Notes: generated by a model from the sequence alone, not told the origin. Numbered from the stretch's first letter, positions 1 through 9,379 are shown. The stretch is 64,000 nucleotides of DNA from Embleya scabrispora (GCF_002024165.1 NZ_MWQN01000004.1:62001-126000), one strand, 5' to 3'. Translations and numbers: made by a program.

Positions 1-150
1 CACGAACTCGACCAGTGGACCGCGCTGGAGACACGCACCACCCGCGGTCCGGTCTACATCGGGATCACCAACTCGACCCCCTACGGCGGGACCCACGACG
101 ACGCCCGATCGCTCGATCACCTCCTCATCGCACGGGATGCCGGACCCTGA
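1..150 (+). CDS. C-terminal end of an unidentified protein (partial)
   Basis: The first reading frame is open from base 1 to a TGA at 148-150 and gives 49 residues (begins HELDQWTALETRT, ends ARDAGP) with actinomycete-like codon use. The start lies outside the window, so only the tail is visible. It carries no motif I recognise. The downstream 367 bases up to the TetR gene contain nothing supportable. Confidence 0.55.
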   Translation, partial: HELDQWTALETRTTRGPVYIGITNSTPYGGTHDDARSLDHLLIARDAGP

Positions 151-517
151 TGTCCGGGAGGACCGCGGGCAGGGGCCCGGTCATCGGCGGGTTCCTTGCG
201 TCCGGCGCGCCGCCGGGGCCGTCGCTGCCTACGGTGACGGCGGAGCCCGCCCCCGCCAGGCCACCGTGTCGAGCGATTCCATCGGTGCGTCGTCCAGGAT
301 CGGCGTGCTGCGTCTGTCGACGGAACACGCTCCTCGGGAGAACGTCCAGTCGGCCAGGATTCCGGCAGCACATACGGCTTCACATCGATGGTTTCACGGA
401 TTGACTCACAGTGAGGCGATCCGGAACTTCATGCCTGGATCTGATCCTTGAAACGTTCTCGTCCAACCTGCGACATCCGAGTTCACGCCACCACGCACAC
501 ACCACCGCCGCACATGA

Positions 518-1204
518 TCAGCGCAGGGCTGCGATGCCGGTCAGGAAGATGTCGACGCCGGTGAGGAACTGCTCGCGGTCGTCGTGATGGCGCAGTTTCG
601 ACACCGCCGCATGCACGAACGGGTACTTGTCGGGGTTCACTTCCGCCCATTGTGTGGCAGCGGCGCCGAGGAAGGCCGCTCGGTCCATGCCGCTGTCGGC
701 GAGGTGCCGTGCCGTTGCCGCGTTCCGTACGGCATCACCAAGGACATAGCTCATGAACGTGCCGGCCGCGTCGAAGCGTGCCCGTTCGGGGACGTCGAGC
801 GCGGCCAGCAGGCCGGCGATGCTCTCGTAGAAGTCCAGCAGTACGGGCCGCCACGGCTGCCGGGAGAGTTCTGCCGCGACCCAGGGGTGCGCGTCGATCG
901 CGTCGAAGAGTCCCAGGGCGAGGTGCCGCAGGCTTTCGCGTGGATCCGTATCGATGACCGCGCCGGTCAGCACGCGAGCGAAGATCTCGTCGGTTGCGGT
1001 CGCGAGCAGATCGCCCTTGTCCGCGACGTGGTGGTAGATCGCCCCGTAGCCGGTGCTCAGGCGAATGGTGAGCGCGCGCAGAGTCAGTGCGCGCTCACCG
1101 CCGCCGTCCAGGAGTTCGATCGCACTCTGGATGATCACGTCCCTGGACAGGCCGTCCTTGCGCCGGGGAGCCCGCGCCGATCCGTTCGCGGATGTCTTCG
1201 CCAT
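518..1204 (-). CDS. TetR-family transcriptional regulator
   Basis: A 228-aa protein with an N-terminal TetR helix-turn-helix (about residues 20-65, LSRDVIIQSAIELLDGGGER then STGYGAIYHHVADKGDLL) and a divergent ligand-binding C-terminal half. I chose the ATG at 1204 (MAKTSANG) because the longer form adds ten residues that would be encoded within the operator. It is divergent from the FAD monooxygenase gene at 1305. The shared intergenic region carries two copies of an inverted-repeat site, so the simplest reading is a ligand-responsive repressor of itself and the monooxygenase. Family assignment is firm; ligand unknown. Confidence 0.9.
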   Translation of the reverse strand: MAKTSANGSARAPRRKDGLSRDVIIQSAIELLDGGGERALTLRALTIRLSTGYGAIYHHVADKGDLLATATDEIFARVLTGAVIDTDPRESLRHLALGLFDAIDAHPWVAAELSRQPWRPVLLDFYESIAGLLAALDVPERARFDAAGTFMSYVLGDAVRNAATARHLADSGMDRAAFLGAAATQWAEVNPDKYPFVHAAVSKLRHHDDREQFLTGVDIFLTGIAALR

Positions 1205-1223
1205 GCTCTCAGTATCGCACGAG

Positions 1224-1272
1224 TGGATTGTCACTCCAATGTCGTGTTAGCGTTTTTGGAGTGGCAATCCAA
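1224..1272. promoter_or_regulatory. Paired TetR operator-like sites
   Basis: The element TTGGAGTGRCAATCCA occurs twice in opposite orientation, at 1224-1239 (bottom strand, R=A) and 1256-1271 (top strand, R=G). Each copy is internally dyadic (TTGGA...TCCA). They sit between divergent tetR and monooxygenase genes, where repressor sites are expected. Binding is inferred. Confidence 0.7.
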
Positions 1273-1304
1273 TGGGGATCGTCCACTGGATCGGGAGGAT
1301 CACC

Positions 1305-2423
1305 ATGACGACGCCGGTCACGATCATCGGAGCAGGTCTGGGCGGCCTGCTGCTGGCCCGCGTGCTGCATCTGCACGGCATCGCGTCCGAGGTCTACGAG
1401 GCGGAATCGTCTCCGTCGGCGCGCATGCAGGGCGGGCTGCTCGACATACGCGACCACAACGGTCAGCCGGCACTGGAGGTGGCCGGCCTGACCGAGGAGT
1501 TCCGCAAGCTCATCCTGGAGGGGCGGAAGGCGATGCGGCTCCTGGACCGGAAGGGGGACGTTCTGCTCGACGTGCCCGACGACGGCACGGGCGGCAACCC
1601 CGAGGTGCAGCGCGGGGAACTGCGGCAGATGCTGCTCGACTCGCTCCCGGTCGGCACGGTCCGGTGGGGTCACAAGGTCGGCGGCGTCCGCTCCCTCGGC
1701 GCGGGCCGCCACGAAGTGGCCTTCGCCAATGGCGCCATCCTCGTCACGAGCCTGCTGGTCGGCGCGGACGGTGCCTGGTCCCGGGTCCGGCCGCTGCTGT
1801 CCGGCACGACACCGGAGTACACCGGTTTCTCGTTCGTCGAGACCCACCTGTTCGACGGCGACAACCGCCACCCGACCAGCGCGAAGATCGTCGGTGGCGG
1901 AGCGATGATGGTGCTCGAACCGGGCAAGGGGATCGTGGCCCACCGGGAGCGCGGCGGGAATCTGCACACCTGGGTCATGCTCGACAGGCCGCAGAACTGG
2001 TTCGCCGACATCGATTTCACCGATCCCGGCGCGGCCACCGCACGAATCGTGCAGGAATTCGACGGCTGGGCACCGGAACTCACCGCTCTGGTCACCGATG
2101 GCGAGACCCCGCCCGTCCTGCGCCACATCCACACCCTGCCCGTCGAACACCGGTGGCACCGGACGGCCGGGGTGACCCTGCTCGGCGACGCCGCACACCT
2201 GACGGCCCCCAACGGTGAAGGCGCCAACCTGGCCCTGTACGACGGGGCCGAACTCGGCAAGGCCATCGCCGCGCACTCCCACGACACCGAGAGCGCGCTG
2301 GCCGCGTACGAGCAGGCGATGTTCGTACGTACCGAGGCAGCCAACGCCGAGGCGCCCGAGCTGCGGGACTTGCTGGGCGACAGCACACCCCACAACCTGA
2401 TCAACGCCTTCACCGGGAGCTGA
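1305..2423 (+). CDS. FAD-dependent monooxygenase (TetX/aromatic hydroxylase-like)
   Basis: A 372-aa flavoprotein. The N-terminus carries a Rossmann dinucleotide-binding motif IIGAGLGG followed by an acidic residue at the end of beta-2 (VYEAE). The second FAD motif LLGDAAHLTAPNGEGAN is near residue 290, the signature of class A flavin monooxygenases, including the tetracycline-inactivating Tet(X) group. The ATG at 1305 has a GGGAGG Shine-Dalgarno at 1293-1298, so the upstream in-frame ATG at 1272 is less likely. It faces a TetR gene across two operator-like repeats, so it is probably induced by a small aromatic or xenobiotic ligand. Tetracycline inactivation is only one possibility; the substrate cannot be read from sequence. 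Confidence 0.88.
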   Translation: MTTPVTIIGAGLGGLLLARVLHLHGIASEVYEAESSPSARMQGGLLDIRDHNGQPALEVAGLTEEFRKLILEGRKAMRLLDRKGDVLLDVPDDGTGGNPEVQRGELRQMLLDSLPVGTVRWGHKVGGVRSLGAGRHEVAFANGAILVTSLLVGADGAWSRVRPLLSGTTPEYTGFSFVETHLFDGDNRHPTSAKIVGGGAMMVLEPGKGIVAHRERGGNLHTWVMLDRPQNWFADIDFTDPGAATARIVQEFDGWAPELTALVTDGETPPVLRHIHTLPVEHRWHRTAGVTLLGDAAHLTAPNGEGANLALYDGAELGKAIAAHSHDTESALAAYEQAMFVRTEAANAEAPELRDLLGDSTPHNLINAFTGS

Positions 2424-2970
2424 CCACCGCAGGTCGCGGATGGGGGGCAGGAGATGTCACCGCCGGCGAGGAGCGGCTCACGGTCGTCGTGCCCGGGTGC
2501 CAACGCCCCCCGTTATGTCCCGAAGAACGCGTTCTACGAACAGGTCGCCGTGCGCGGCTGCCCGTCCGAAGAGGAGAAGCGCCTACGACGACAGGTCGCG
2601 AGACGCAGGGACTCCACAAGGCCGACCGCGAGGAGCCGTGCCGCCCCCGCGCCGACGTGGAAACGCTCGTCCGGGTCGTCAATCAATCGGAGCCGGAGCG
2701 GCAACGGTTCGACGGCGCCGCCGGCACGGACTCGCCGGTCCGCCCGGTGCGCCCGCCGGGGTCCCCGCGGCCGGGGTGGGCAGACAGCCGCCTGGGGCGG
2801 GCGGTCGCCGAGGGCCAACCGGGCGACCGCCCACGGGATCGTCTTCGTGGGGCGCCTGTTCGCCGGATACGACGGTCCGCGAACGGGCCTATCCCGTCAT
2901 GCTGTTCGGTCCGCGGGTTCCTGGCCGGAGGGGTCGGTCCCGGGGGCGGGGTGTTTCCGGGGGTCGGGCG

Positions 2971-3535
2971 CATCCGTAGCCCATGCATTTCCTGGGTCCG
3001 GTCCCGTAGGCCACGAACGAGTCGCGCGCCGGGTGCGGACGGGGGGCGGGGGTGGAGGCCCGGTGGTCGGGGTCGAACGTCTCGGGGTCGTCGTGGCCGT
3101 CGCGTCGGCGGTGGATCAGGCGGGGGCTGTGGAGGATGGTGGGCCCGGCCGGGATCCCAATGCCCCCAGCGCCGTGCCGACGGACGTGGCGCGGGTGAGG
3201 ATCCAGACCGGCGGATACGGGCGCAGGCTCTCGGTGACGATCCGCCCGATCAGGAGCAGTGCGGGGAGGTCCTCCAGGGAGGCGGTGTCATCGACGACGG
3301 TGTCGACCTCCTCGTGGAGGCGGCGTCGGATGTCGGGGTGTCGGGCAAGCAGGTGCAGGGCCCAGGCGAGGGTGGCGGAGGAGGTCGCCATTCCGGCCGT
3401 GTAGAACGTCACGATTTGATCGGTGAGTTCGTCCTCGGACATCCTCGGGGCGTCGTCGGCGCGGACGACGCCCGACCTGGTCCCGATCACGATCGACGGG
3501 CGTGAGCACCTCGTCCCGCCGAAGCGCGACATCAC
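2971..3535 (-). pseudogene. Cytochrome P450 remnant
   Basis: Bottom-strand translation shows a P450 I-helix (FYTAGMATSSATLAWALHLL), then the K-helix ExxR region (VTESLRPYPPVW). After a frame change at a run of five C (3163-3167) come IPAG, the meander region (HDDPETFDPDHR) and a heme-loop motif FVAYGTGPRKCMG with the cysteine codon at 2985-2987. The N-terminal 200 or so residues are missing, because the fragment begins 8 bp beyond the stop of the adjacent TetR gene. The sequence past the heme loop is not P450-like. It is a truncated, frameshifted and presumably inactive gene. The 530 bases from 2424 to the heme motif hold nothing else supportable. Confidence 0.8.
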
Positions 3536-3542
3536 GGCGTTC

Positions 3543-4193
3543 CTAACGTGTGGCGTATGCGCGGATGAATGCGTGGACCCCGTCGATCATGGTCTGACGG
3601 ACCTTGTCCGGGGCAGGGTTGGCGGGGACGGGTTGACGGTTGTAGGCCAACAGGATCGTCAGGGCGAAGAAGTGGTCGGCGGCCAGACGCGGGTCGTCCG
3701 TGTCCAGGAGTCCGGTGTCGACGAAGTCGGCGATGCGTTTCGCGAACACCTCCTCCACCACCCCCGTCGCGATGTCGTCCTCGGTCGTGGGCGTCCGCAG
3801 GCGCTCTTGGGCGACGAGGGCGAAGCCGGCGGCGTAGTCGGCGGAGCCGACGATCGACGTGCCGAGGTCGATCGCCAACGCGGTGAGGGCCTCCTCCAGT
3901 TGCGGCACCGTGGTGATCCGCGCGCCCTCCGGGAGGTGCTCGTCGAGCGCCCGGCGCGCGGTGGCCACCAGTGACTGGGAGGCGTCCGAGAGGATGGCCA
4001 GGAAAAGGCGGCGCTTGTCGCCGAAGTAGTCGTACACGGTGCGCTTGGACACCTCGGCTCCGGCCGCGACGGCATCCATGCTGACGCGGTCCACTCCTTG
4101 GCGCACGAACAGGTCCCGCGCGGCGGCGAGAATCGCCTTCCGCTTCTCCAGGGACCCCTCGCGCACCGACTTCTCCGTGCCAACAGCGCTCAT
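3543..4193 (-). CDS. TetR-family transcriptional regulator
   Basis: A 216-aa regulator with a classical TetR DNA-binding domain (about residues 15-62: KRKAILAAARDLFVRQGVD, VSKRTVYDYFGDKRRLF) and a C-terminal ligand/dimer domain ending AFIRAYATR. It is divergent from an MFS exporter at 4263. The 69-bp intergenic gap contains two overlapping dyad sites. This is the usual repressor-drug-exporter layout, so it most likely represses the exporter until its ligand binds. Family firm, ligand unknown. Confidence 0.92.
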   Translation of the reverse strand: MSAVGTEKSVREGSLEKRKAILAAARDLFVRQGVDRVSMDAVAAGAEVSKRTVYDYFGDKRRLFLAILSDASQSLVATARRALDEHLPEGARITTVPQLEEALTALAIDLGTSIVGSADYAAGFALVAQERLRTPTTEDDIATGVVEEVFAKRIADFVDTGLLDTDDPRLAADHFFALTILLAYNRQPVPANPAPDKVRQTMIDGVHAFIRAYATR

Positions 4194-4212
4194 CCGTACC
4201 TCCGAAGGTCAC

Positions 4213-4253
4213 CCTACACCGACCGGTGCAGCTACTACACTGCACGGTGTAGT
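4213..4253. promoter_or_regulatory. Two tandem dyad operators between tetR and MFS exporter
   Basis: The dyad ACTACAC-N6-GTGTAGT lies at 4234-4253. An imperfect relative, CTACACCG-N2-CGGTGCAG, lies immediately upstream at about 4214-4231. The shared half-site CTACAC supports recognition by one regulator. The sites overlap where promoters for both genes must lie; repression of both is inferred. Confidence 0.75.
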
Positions 4254-4262
4254 GTGCTCGAC

Positions 4263-5708
4263 ATGACCTCGACAGCAACGGCCGCGCAGGCCGCGGCGCC
4301 GGTGACCGATCGCCGGTTGACCCTCATCAGCCTCGTCCTGGCGCTCGGAGTGTTCACGACGCTTTTGGACACGACGATCGTCAACATCGCCCTGGACCAC
4401 CTGCAGGGGGTGTTCCATGCCTCGGTCGCCCGGACGCAGTGGGTCACGACGGCCTATCTGCTGGCGTTCGTATCGGTGATCCCGGTGAGCGGATGGCTCT
4501 CCGAACGGTTCGGCGCGCGCAACGCGTGGCTGTTCGCCATGGGCGCCTTCCTCGTCGGCTCGGCCCTGTGCGGCCTCGCGGATTCCCTGCCCCAGCTCAT
4601 CGCCTTCCGGGCGGTCCAGGGAATCGGCGGCGGCATGGTGATGCCGATCACGCTCACCATCGTCACGCGGACAGCCGGCCCGGAACGCATCCACAAGGCC
4701 ACAGCCGCGGTCATGCTTCCCGGTCTCCTCGGTCCGATCCTCGGATCAGTGCTCGGCGGCGCCATCCTGGAGTCGCTGAGCTGGCACTGGCTGTTCTTGA
4801 TCAATGTGCCGGTCTGCGTCGTCGCGCTCGTGCTCGGCCGGATCCTGTTGCCCTCGACCGCCGCACAGCGCGGCCACCGGCTCGACATTCGCGGCCTCCT
4901 CCTGCTCACTCCCGGCGTCGTCGCGCTCGCCTACGGCATCGGTGAGATATCCGGAAAGGACGGCTTCGCCGCCGTCGGCGCCTGGCTCCCGCTCGCCATC
5001 GGTGCCGTGCTGCTCGCCGCCTTCACGGTCCACTCGCTGCGCGCCCGTCGTCCCGCTCTCGTCGACGTCCGTATGTTCACGCGGCGCAGCTTCGGCCTGG
5101 GCAGCGCCATCACGTTCGCGGGCGGGTTCTCGACCTACGCCCTGTCCTTCCTGCTTCCCCTCTTCTACCTGCAGGTTCGCGGCGAGACGCTGCTGCACAC
5201 CGGCCTGCTGCTCATCCCGCAGGGACTCGGCGCGATGTTCTACGTCGTGGGCGTGCGCGACTTCGCGGCACGAATCGACAGCCGCTTCGTCATCGCCGCC
5301 GGAGCGGTGCTGACCATGATCGGGACCGTGCCGTTCGCCCTGGCCGACAGCCACGGCGGAACAGCGGTGCTACTGGCCGCGCAGTTCGCCCAGGGACTCG
5401 GCTTCGCCGCCACCACCTTCCCCGTGATGACCCTCGCCTTCTCGAATCTGAGCCACGACGAGGCTCCCCGAGGCAGCGCGGCGTTCAGCGTCGTACAGCG
5501 CGTCGGGGCACCCTTCGGCGTCGCGATCGTCGCCGTGATCCTGCAGAACCTGCTCGACGGCGCAACCACGGCGGCAGACCGACTCTCGGCGTTCTCCGAA
5601 ACGTTCTGGTGGATCTTCGGCCTCAGCGCCATCCCGCTTCTGCTCGCCTTCCTCGTTTCGCCGGACAAGCGCACCGAGCCCGCGGAGCCCACCGACCCGG
5701 CGCGGTAG
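4263..5708 (+). CDS. MFS multidrug exporter, DHA2 (EmrB/QacA) family
   Basis: A 481-aa integral membrane protein with about 14 predicted helices. DHA2 hallmarks are LDTTIVNIALDHL in TM1, a cytoplasmic loop motif SERFGARNAW after TM2, and FRAVQGIGGGMVMPITLTIV in TM4 with motif-C-like LPGLLGPILGSVLGG in TM5. It would export a hydrophobic or cationic drug using the proton gradient. It is divergent from a TetR repressor and preceded by dyad operators. I chose the ATG at 4263 because the longer frame runs back through the operator and the TetR N-terminus. Confidence 0.92.
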   Translation: MTSTATAAQAAAPVTDRRLTLISLVLALGVFTTLLDTTIVNIALDHLQGVFHASVARTQWVTTAYLLAFVSVIPVSGWLSERFGARNAWLFAMGAFLVGSALCGLADSLPQLIAFRAVQGIGGGMVMPITLTIVTRTAGPERIHKATAAVMLPGLLGPILGSVLGGAILESLSWHWLFLINVPVCVVALVLGRILLPSTAAQRGHRLDIRGLLLLTPGVVALAYGIGEISGKDGFAAVGAWLPLAIGAVLLAAFTVHSLRARRPALVDVRMFTRRSFGLGSAITFAGGFSTYALSFLLPLFYLQVRGETLLHTGLLLIPQGLGAMFYVVGVRDFAARIDSRFVIAAGAVLTMIGTVPFALADSHGGTAVLLAAQFAQGLGFAATTFPVMTLAFSNLSHDEAPRGSAAFSVVQRVGAPFGVAIVAVILQNLLDGATTAADRLSAFSETFWWIFGLSAIPLLLAFLVSPDKRTEPAEPTDPAR

Positions 5709-5892
5709 ACGCCGCCCCCGGCCCGAAACGCGCCGGCCGCGCCCGCGGTCGGCGCACAACCCACCATCGATCGGGCCTTGGACGAGTCCATCGTGGACCG
5801 GTGGGAGCCAGAGGCCGCACGCTGCGCCCCGGGGAACCTCGACACCGTGGCTGGCGGCCGGGTGCTGCCCGAACTGGGAGTATCAGGAATTA

Positions 5893-5923
5893 GGGTCTTC
5901 CAAGATTTTCGTAGGCGTTGATC
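5893..5923 (+). repeat. Left terminal inverted repeat of the ISL3 element
   Basis: Begins GGGTCTTCCAAGATTTTCGT and ends GTTGATC. It matches the reverse complement of 7179-7209 with two mismatches (third base and base 25). Confidence 0.9.
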
Positions 5924-5968
5924 GGTGCGGGGTTCCGATGACTTGGCACGGTCGTCGGAGGCAGGCTG

Positions 5969-7170
5969 GTGATGTGTGTCATCGAGTTGGGGGGCTTGTT
6001 GCCGCAGTTGACCGCGGTGCGGGTCGAGCACGTGGTGGCCAGTGCAGACACCCTGCGGGTCAGGGCGCTCACCAGCGGCGGGTGGTCGAGGCGGTTGCGG
6101 TGGCGCCGGCGGGGTCGGCCGGTGCCCGGCTTCTGTGCGCCCTGCATTGCGCGTTGAGCTGGGCGAGGGTGCAACTGCCCGATGCGCATCCCACTTCCCG
6201 ACCGGGCCGCGCCGAAGGTGGCAGGTCTCGCCGAGTTCGCTCTGCGCAAGGGACATCGGTACGCCGCGATCGTCATCGATGCCGTCAGCGGCAAGCGAAT
6301 CGAGGTGCTGCCCGATCATCGCAAGGAGACGGTCACCGCCTGGCTGCGGGAACATCCCGGCATCGAGGTGGTGTGCCGGGACGGATCCGGTGCTTGCGCT
6401 CAGGCAACTACCGCCCCCGACCCGGAGATTGTGCGGGTCACGGACCGATGGCATCTATGGCACGGCCTCATCGAAGCAGTACTCGAGGAGGTTGGCGCGT
6501 ACAGCGCCTGTTGGGCGAGGATCGGGCCGCCGATCCGGGAGGGCAAGCGGACGAGACCACCCGCGAGCGATGTTGGCAGGTCCACGACCTCCTCGACGCC
6601 GGTGTCGGGCTGCTGGAATGCTCCCGTCGACTCGACCTCCCTCTGAACACCGTCAAGCGTTACGCCCGCCACGGCGAGCCGGACCGGCTGGTCGGGGCAC
6701 CGCGGTACGGGCCCGTGCTGGTCGACCCCTACCGTGAACACCTGCGTCGGCGCCGGGCCGAAGATCCGTCCGTCCCGATCACCCACCTCCTGGCCGAGAT
6801 CAAGGAACAGGGCTATACGGCAGCGCCAACCCTCTCGTCCGCCACATCAACCAGGGCCGCGTCGAGGCCGAACACGCCTCATTGTCGCCACGCCGCGCCA
6901 CCCGCCTGCTGGCCGGCCGCCCCGAGAACCTGCGCGAGAACCAACAGGTGCTGTGCGACCAACTCATCGCCGCCTGACCTGAGATGACCACACGCGCCGC
7001 ACAAATCAGAGGGTTCGCCGTCCTGTTGGTCCCGGCCGAGAGCAACATCGAGGCGCTGACCGGCTGGATCGTCCGGACCCGCGCCGCCGAGCTGCCCTTG
7101 CTACATGCCTTCGCCAACGGCCCGGCCGGCCACGCTCTCCTACGTCAACGCGTCCTGCTCAGCTCACCCC
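5969..7170 (+). pseudogene. ISL3-family transposase, multiply disrupted
   Basis: Fragments in successive frames match an ISL3 transposase in the correct order. The N-terminal segment (LLPQLTAVRVEHVVASADTL) lacks its zinc-binding cysteines. The catalytic core piece at 6182-6480 has VAGLAEFALRKGHRYAAIVI and EVVCRDGSGACAQ, with VTDRWHLWH. A helix-turn-helix region follows at about 6560-6830 (HDLLDAGVGLLECSRRLDL). The C-terminal piece at 6984-7150 (GFAVLLVPAESN, LHAFANGPAGHALLRQRVLL) appears to have lost the segment that carries the last catalytic Glu. Several frame changes and this internal deletion make it non-functional. Confidence 0.82.
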
Positions 7171-7178
7171 GCCAAGAC

Positions 7179-7209
7179 GATCAATGCCTACGAAAATCTT
7201 GGAAGAGCC
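7179..7209 (-). repeat. Right terminal inverted repeat of the ISL3 element
   Basis: Begins GATCAATGCCTACGAAAATC and ends AAGAGCC; reverse complement of the left end with two mismatches. Confidence 0.9.
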
Positions 7210-7734
7210 AAGTCCTTGACAGTCCCGGCCCAACCGCGGGGCGAGCGTGCGATCGTCGAGCCGTTGCCCGTGTGCCTGCTGGGCCGGGAAAACGGTGAAG
7301 GGGTGCTTTGGGCCGGCGTCGTCGGTGGCTCCGTGGTGTCGGGTGGATGTACGGGTGGGTCCTGGGACGGAAACGGTTCGTGGCCGGCTCGGGTCGACGG
7401 GATGCGCGAAGGCGCCGGCGGGTCGGTAAGGGCGTTTTGTACGGCGGGTGTCGCGGCGCTTCGGGCGAGTCGGGCCCGGTCGACGGGTGGGCGTGGTTCG
7501 GCCGGAACGCGTCCTGTCGTGGGCCCGGTCGGCGGAGGACGCTTGGTGCCGGCGGGCGCTCGGCCCGCTCCGCCGCGTTCCCCCGCGTTCCCTGTTCGCC
7601 TGTTCGTCTGTTCCCCGATCGCACGTCGACCACGACGTCGTTCGGCAATGGGGGCGCGCGGCGGTGAGCGGCGGCGCGCCCGTGTCCCGGTCGGGCGCGT
7701 GCGTGTCGTCACGACTCGAAGGAGAGGGACGCGC
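7210..7734. other. Intergenic region without recognisable gene
   Basis: 525 bases between the IS end and the RTX-like gene. Frames on both strands are low-complexity Arg/Gly/Pro translations typical of GC-rich shadow frames. It must carry the promoter of the downstream secreted protein, but no convincing -35/-10 pair stands out. Confidence 0.5.
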
Positions 7735-8661
7735 ATGTCGGTGAAACGGTGGTTCGCACAGCTCACCGCCGTGTTGCTCGTGGTTGCGGGCGGCACTGCC
7801 GGCACCACCATCGTCGCCGTGGCGGCACCTACGGCCGCGCTGGCGGGCCCCACGCTGGTGTACCAGGAGAACGACGTGGTGCACGTGATCGCGTCGCCGG
7901 GCGCGGTGAACGACATCCGCACCTCCGGGGAAACGGACGAGTTCCTTGTGGTGGAGGAGTTGGCCACCTCGATGGTGGTCGGCGACGGCTGCACGAAGTA
8001 CACCGACCACAAGGTGAGATGCCACATGGAGACCGACTGGACGAGCCTGGAGATCGATGCCGGCGACAAGAACGACTCACTGGACATCCAGTTTCGGACC
8101 TGGTCCACGGACGTGTGCAAGGCGAACGGCGCCGCGGGTGACGACACGATCCGGGTGTCCGGCTGCACGGCCCTCGGAGATGCCGGAAACGACACCATTC
8201 GTGTCATGGAGAGTGCGAACGTGCAGGCCGGGCTGGGGAACGACCGGATCATCGTCAGCTATACCGCCACCGGCACCGCGCGCAACGTCTCGGGCGGCCC
8301 CGGCAAGGACGTGGTCAACTTCGCCGCCGCGACCGGTCCGGTGTCGGTCACGCTGGACGACGCACGCAACGACGGGCAGGAGGGATACCAGACCATCGAC
8401 ATCCGCTCCGACGTCGAGGACCTGGAAGGCGGTCCCTACGGCGACGCCTTCGTCGGTTCCGCCATCGCCAACAACCTGGACGGCGGCGCGGGCAACGACC
8501 TGATCCTGGGCGGCGAGGGCGCCGACACCCTGATCGGCGGATCGGGCAACGACGAACTCCACGGCGATGGCGGCTTGGACACGCTCAACGGCGGATTGGG
8601 CATCGATCGATGCGACGTCGGCGCCGGCGGCGGAACCCGCATCGACTGCGAACTCCCCTGA
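7735..8661 (+). CDS. Secreted RTX-like calcium-binding repeat protein
   Basis: A 308-aa protein with a Sec signal peptide (basic KRWFAQ, hydrophobic LTAVLLVVAGGTAGTTIVAV, small residues before cleavage near residue 38). The C-terminal half has glycine/aspartate-rich nonapeptides of hemolysin type (GAGNDLILGG, GADTLIGG, GNDELHGDGG), which form Ca2+-binding beta rolls. Cysteine pairs occur at C82/C92 and near the C-terminus. A Shine-Dalgarno AAGGAGAGGG at 7719-7728 supports the ATG at 7735. It is probably exported and folds outside the cell on binding calcium. No catalytic domain is visible, so enzymatic function is not claimed. Confidence 0.88.
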   Translation: MSVKRWFAQLTAVLLVVAGGTAGTTIVAVAAPTAALAGPTLVYQENDVVHVIASPGAVNDIRTSGETDEFLVVEELATSMVVGDGCTKYTDHKVRCHMETDWTSLEIDAGDKNDSLDIQFRTWSTDVCKANGAAGDDTIRVSGCTALGDAGNDTIRVMESANVQAGLGNDRIIVSYTATGTARNVSGGPGKDVVNFAAATGPVSVTLDDARNDGQEGYQTIDIRSDVEDLEGGPYGDAFVGSAIANNLDGGAGNDLILGGEGADTLIGGSGNDELHGDGGLDTLNGGLGIDRCDVGAGGGTRIDCELP

Positions 8662-8882
8662 ACCCGCGCACACCCGCCGGGCGGCCGGAACCACGTACCC
8701 GTCCGCCCGGCAAATCCGCACGCCGCGCACGCCGCCCACCCGGCGCTCGGGCACCACGTTCGGACGATCCTCGACGACTGCCACCGGGAGGGGATCGACG
8801 CCGGCGGTACCCGCGAACCGCCGCGGGGCGGACCCGGCGTCGAGCCCGGGTCCGCCTCGGTCGTCCGGGGTCGGGCATTCCA

Positions 8883-9300
8883 TCACTTGGGGATGTCAAG
8901 TCGGGTGGCTGTCGAACGTTGACCGTGGTGGGCCCGGGCGGTGGCTTCGTCATAGTGGGTGCGGTCCCGAGACAGCCATGAAGGATGCCGATGAGGCGGT
9001 TGCCGACCTGCCGCAGGGCGGGGTTGTAGTCGAGGTCGCGGGCACGCTGCTTGTCGTAGTAGCGGCGGCCCCGGGCGAGTTCTGCAGCGCGCGGAACACC
9101 TGTCGTTGGAGGGCGTCGGAGAGCCAGTTGTCGCGGACGTAGCGGGCCTGGACGGTGTGGACCTTGCCGGAGGCCCGGGTGATCGGGTCCGTGCCGGCCT
9201 GGTTCTTCCCGGCCTTCACGGACGCGTGGCGGGTGGGGTCGCCGCCGAACTCGGCCGACAGCCTCGGCCTGACGATCCGATTCGACCGCATCCGAGCCAC
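8883..9300 (-). pseudogene. IS110-family transposase, C-terminal remnant
   Basis: Bottom-strand frames read AEFGGDPTRHASVKAGKNQ, GTDPITRASGKVHTVQARYV and LSDALQRQVFRALQNSPGA. After a frame change come RRYYDKQRARDLDYNPALR and NRLIGILHGCLG, then after another shift HYDEATARAHHGQ before a TGA at 8883. This is the C-terminal (transposase_20) half of IS110/IS902 transposases. The N-terminal DEDD nuclease domain is absent and at least two frameshifts are present. IS110 elements lack inverted repeats, so no element ends could be drawn. Confidence 0.85.
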
Positions 9301-9379
9301 CTACGCGTCACTCTACGAGTCATATTCGTGCGAGTCCCGTCCCTGGCCGGCTGGGAAGGTTGCCGCACCTTCGTAGCCG

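Larger units (their letters stand above)
5893..7209. mobile_element. Defective ISL3-family insertion sequence
   Basis: About 1.3 kb bounded by 31-bp terminal inverted repeats (5893-5923 and 7179-7209) matching at 29 of 31 positions. Between them lie scattered pieces of an ISL3-type transposase. The flanking 8 bases differ (AGGAATTA versus AAGTCCTT), so no target duplication is visible. That suggests rearrangement at one end or an old insertion. Non-autonomous today, though the intact ends could still be mobilised by a related transposase. Confidence 0.85.

Noticed and set aside
584-2218. A long top-strand open frame over the TetR and monooxygenase genes
   Set aside because: Arg/Gly/Pro-rich translation, antisense or out of frame to two well-recognised genes; a GC-skew shadow.
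1305-2423. Calling the monooxygenase a tetracycline-resistance gene
   Set aside because: The motifs are shared by many class A flavin hydroxylases; resistance cannot be inferred without a direct sequence comparison or assay.
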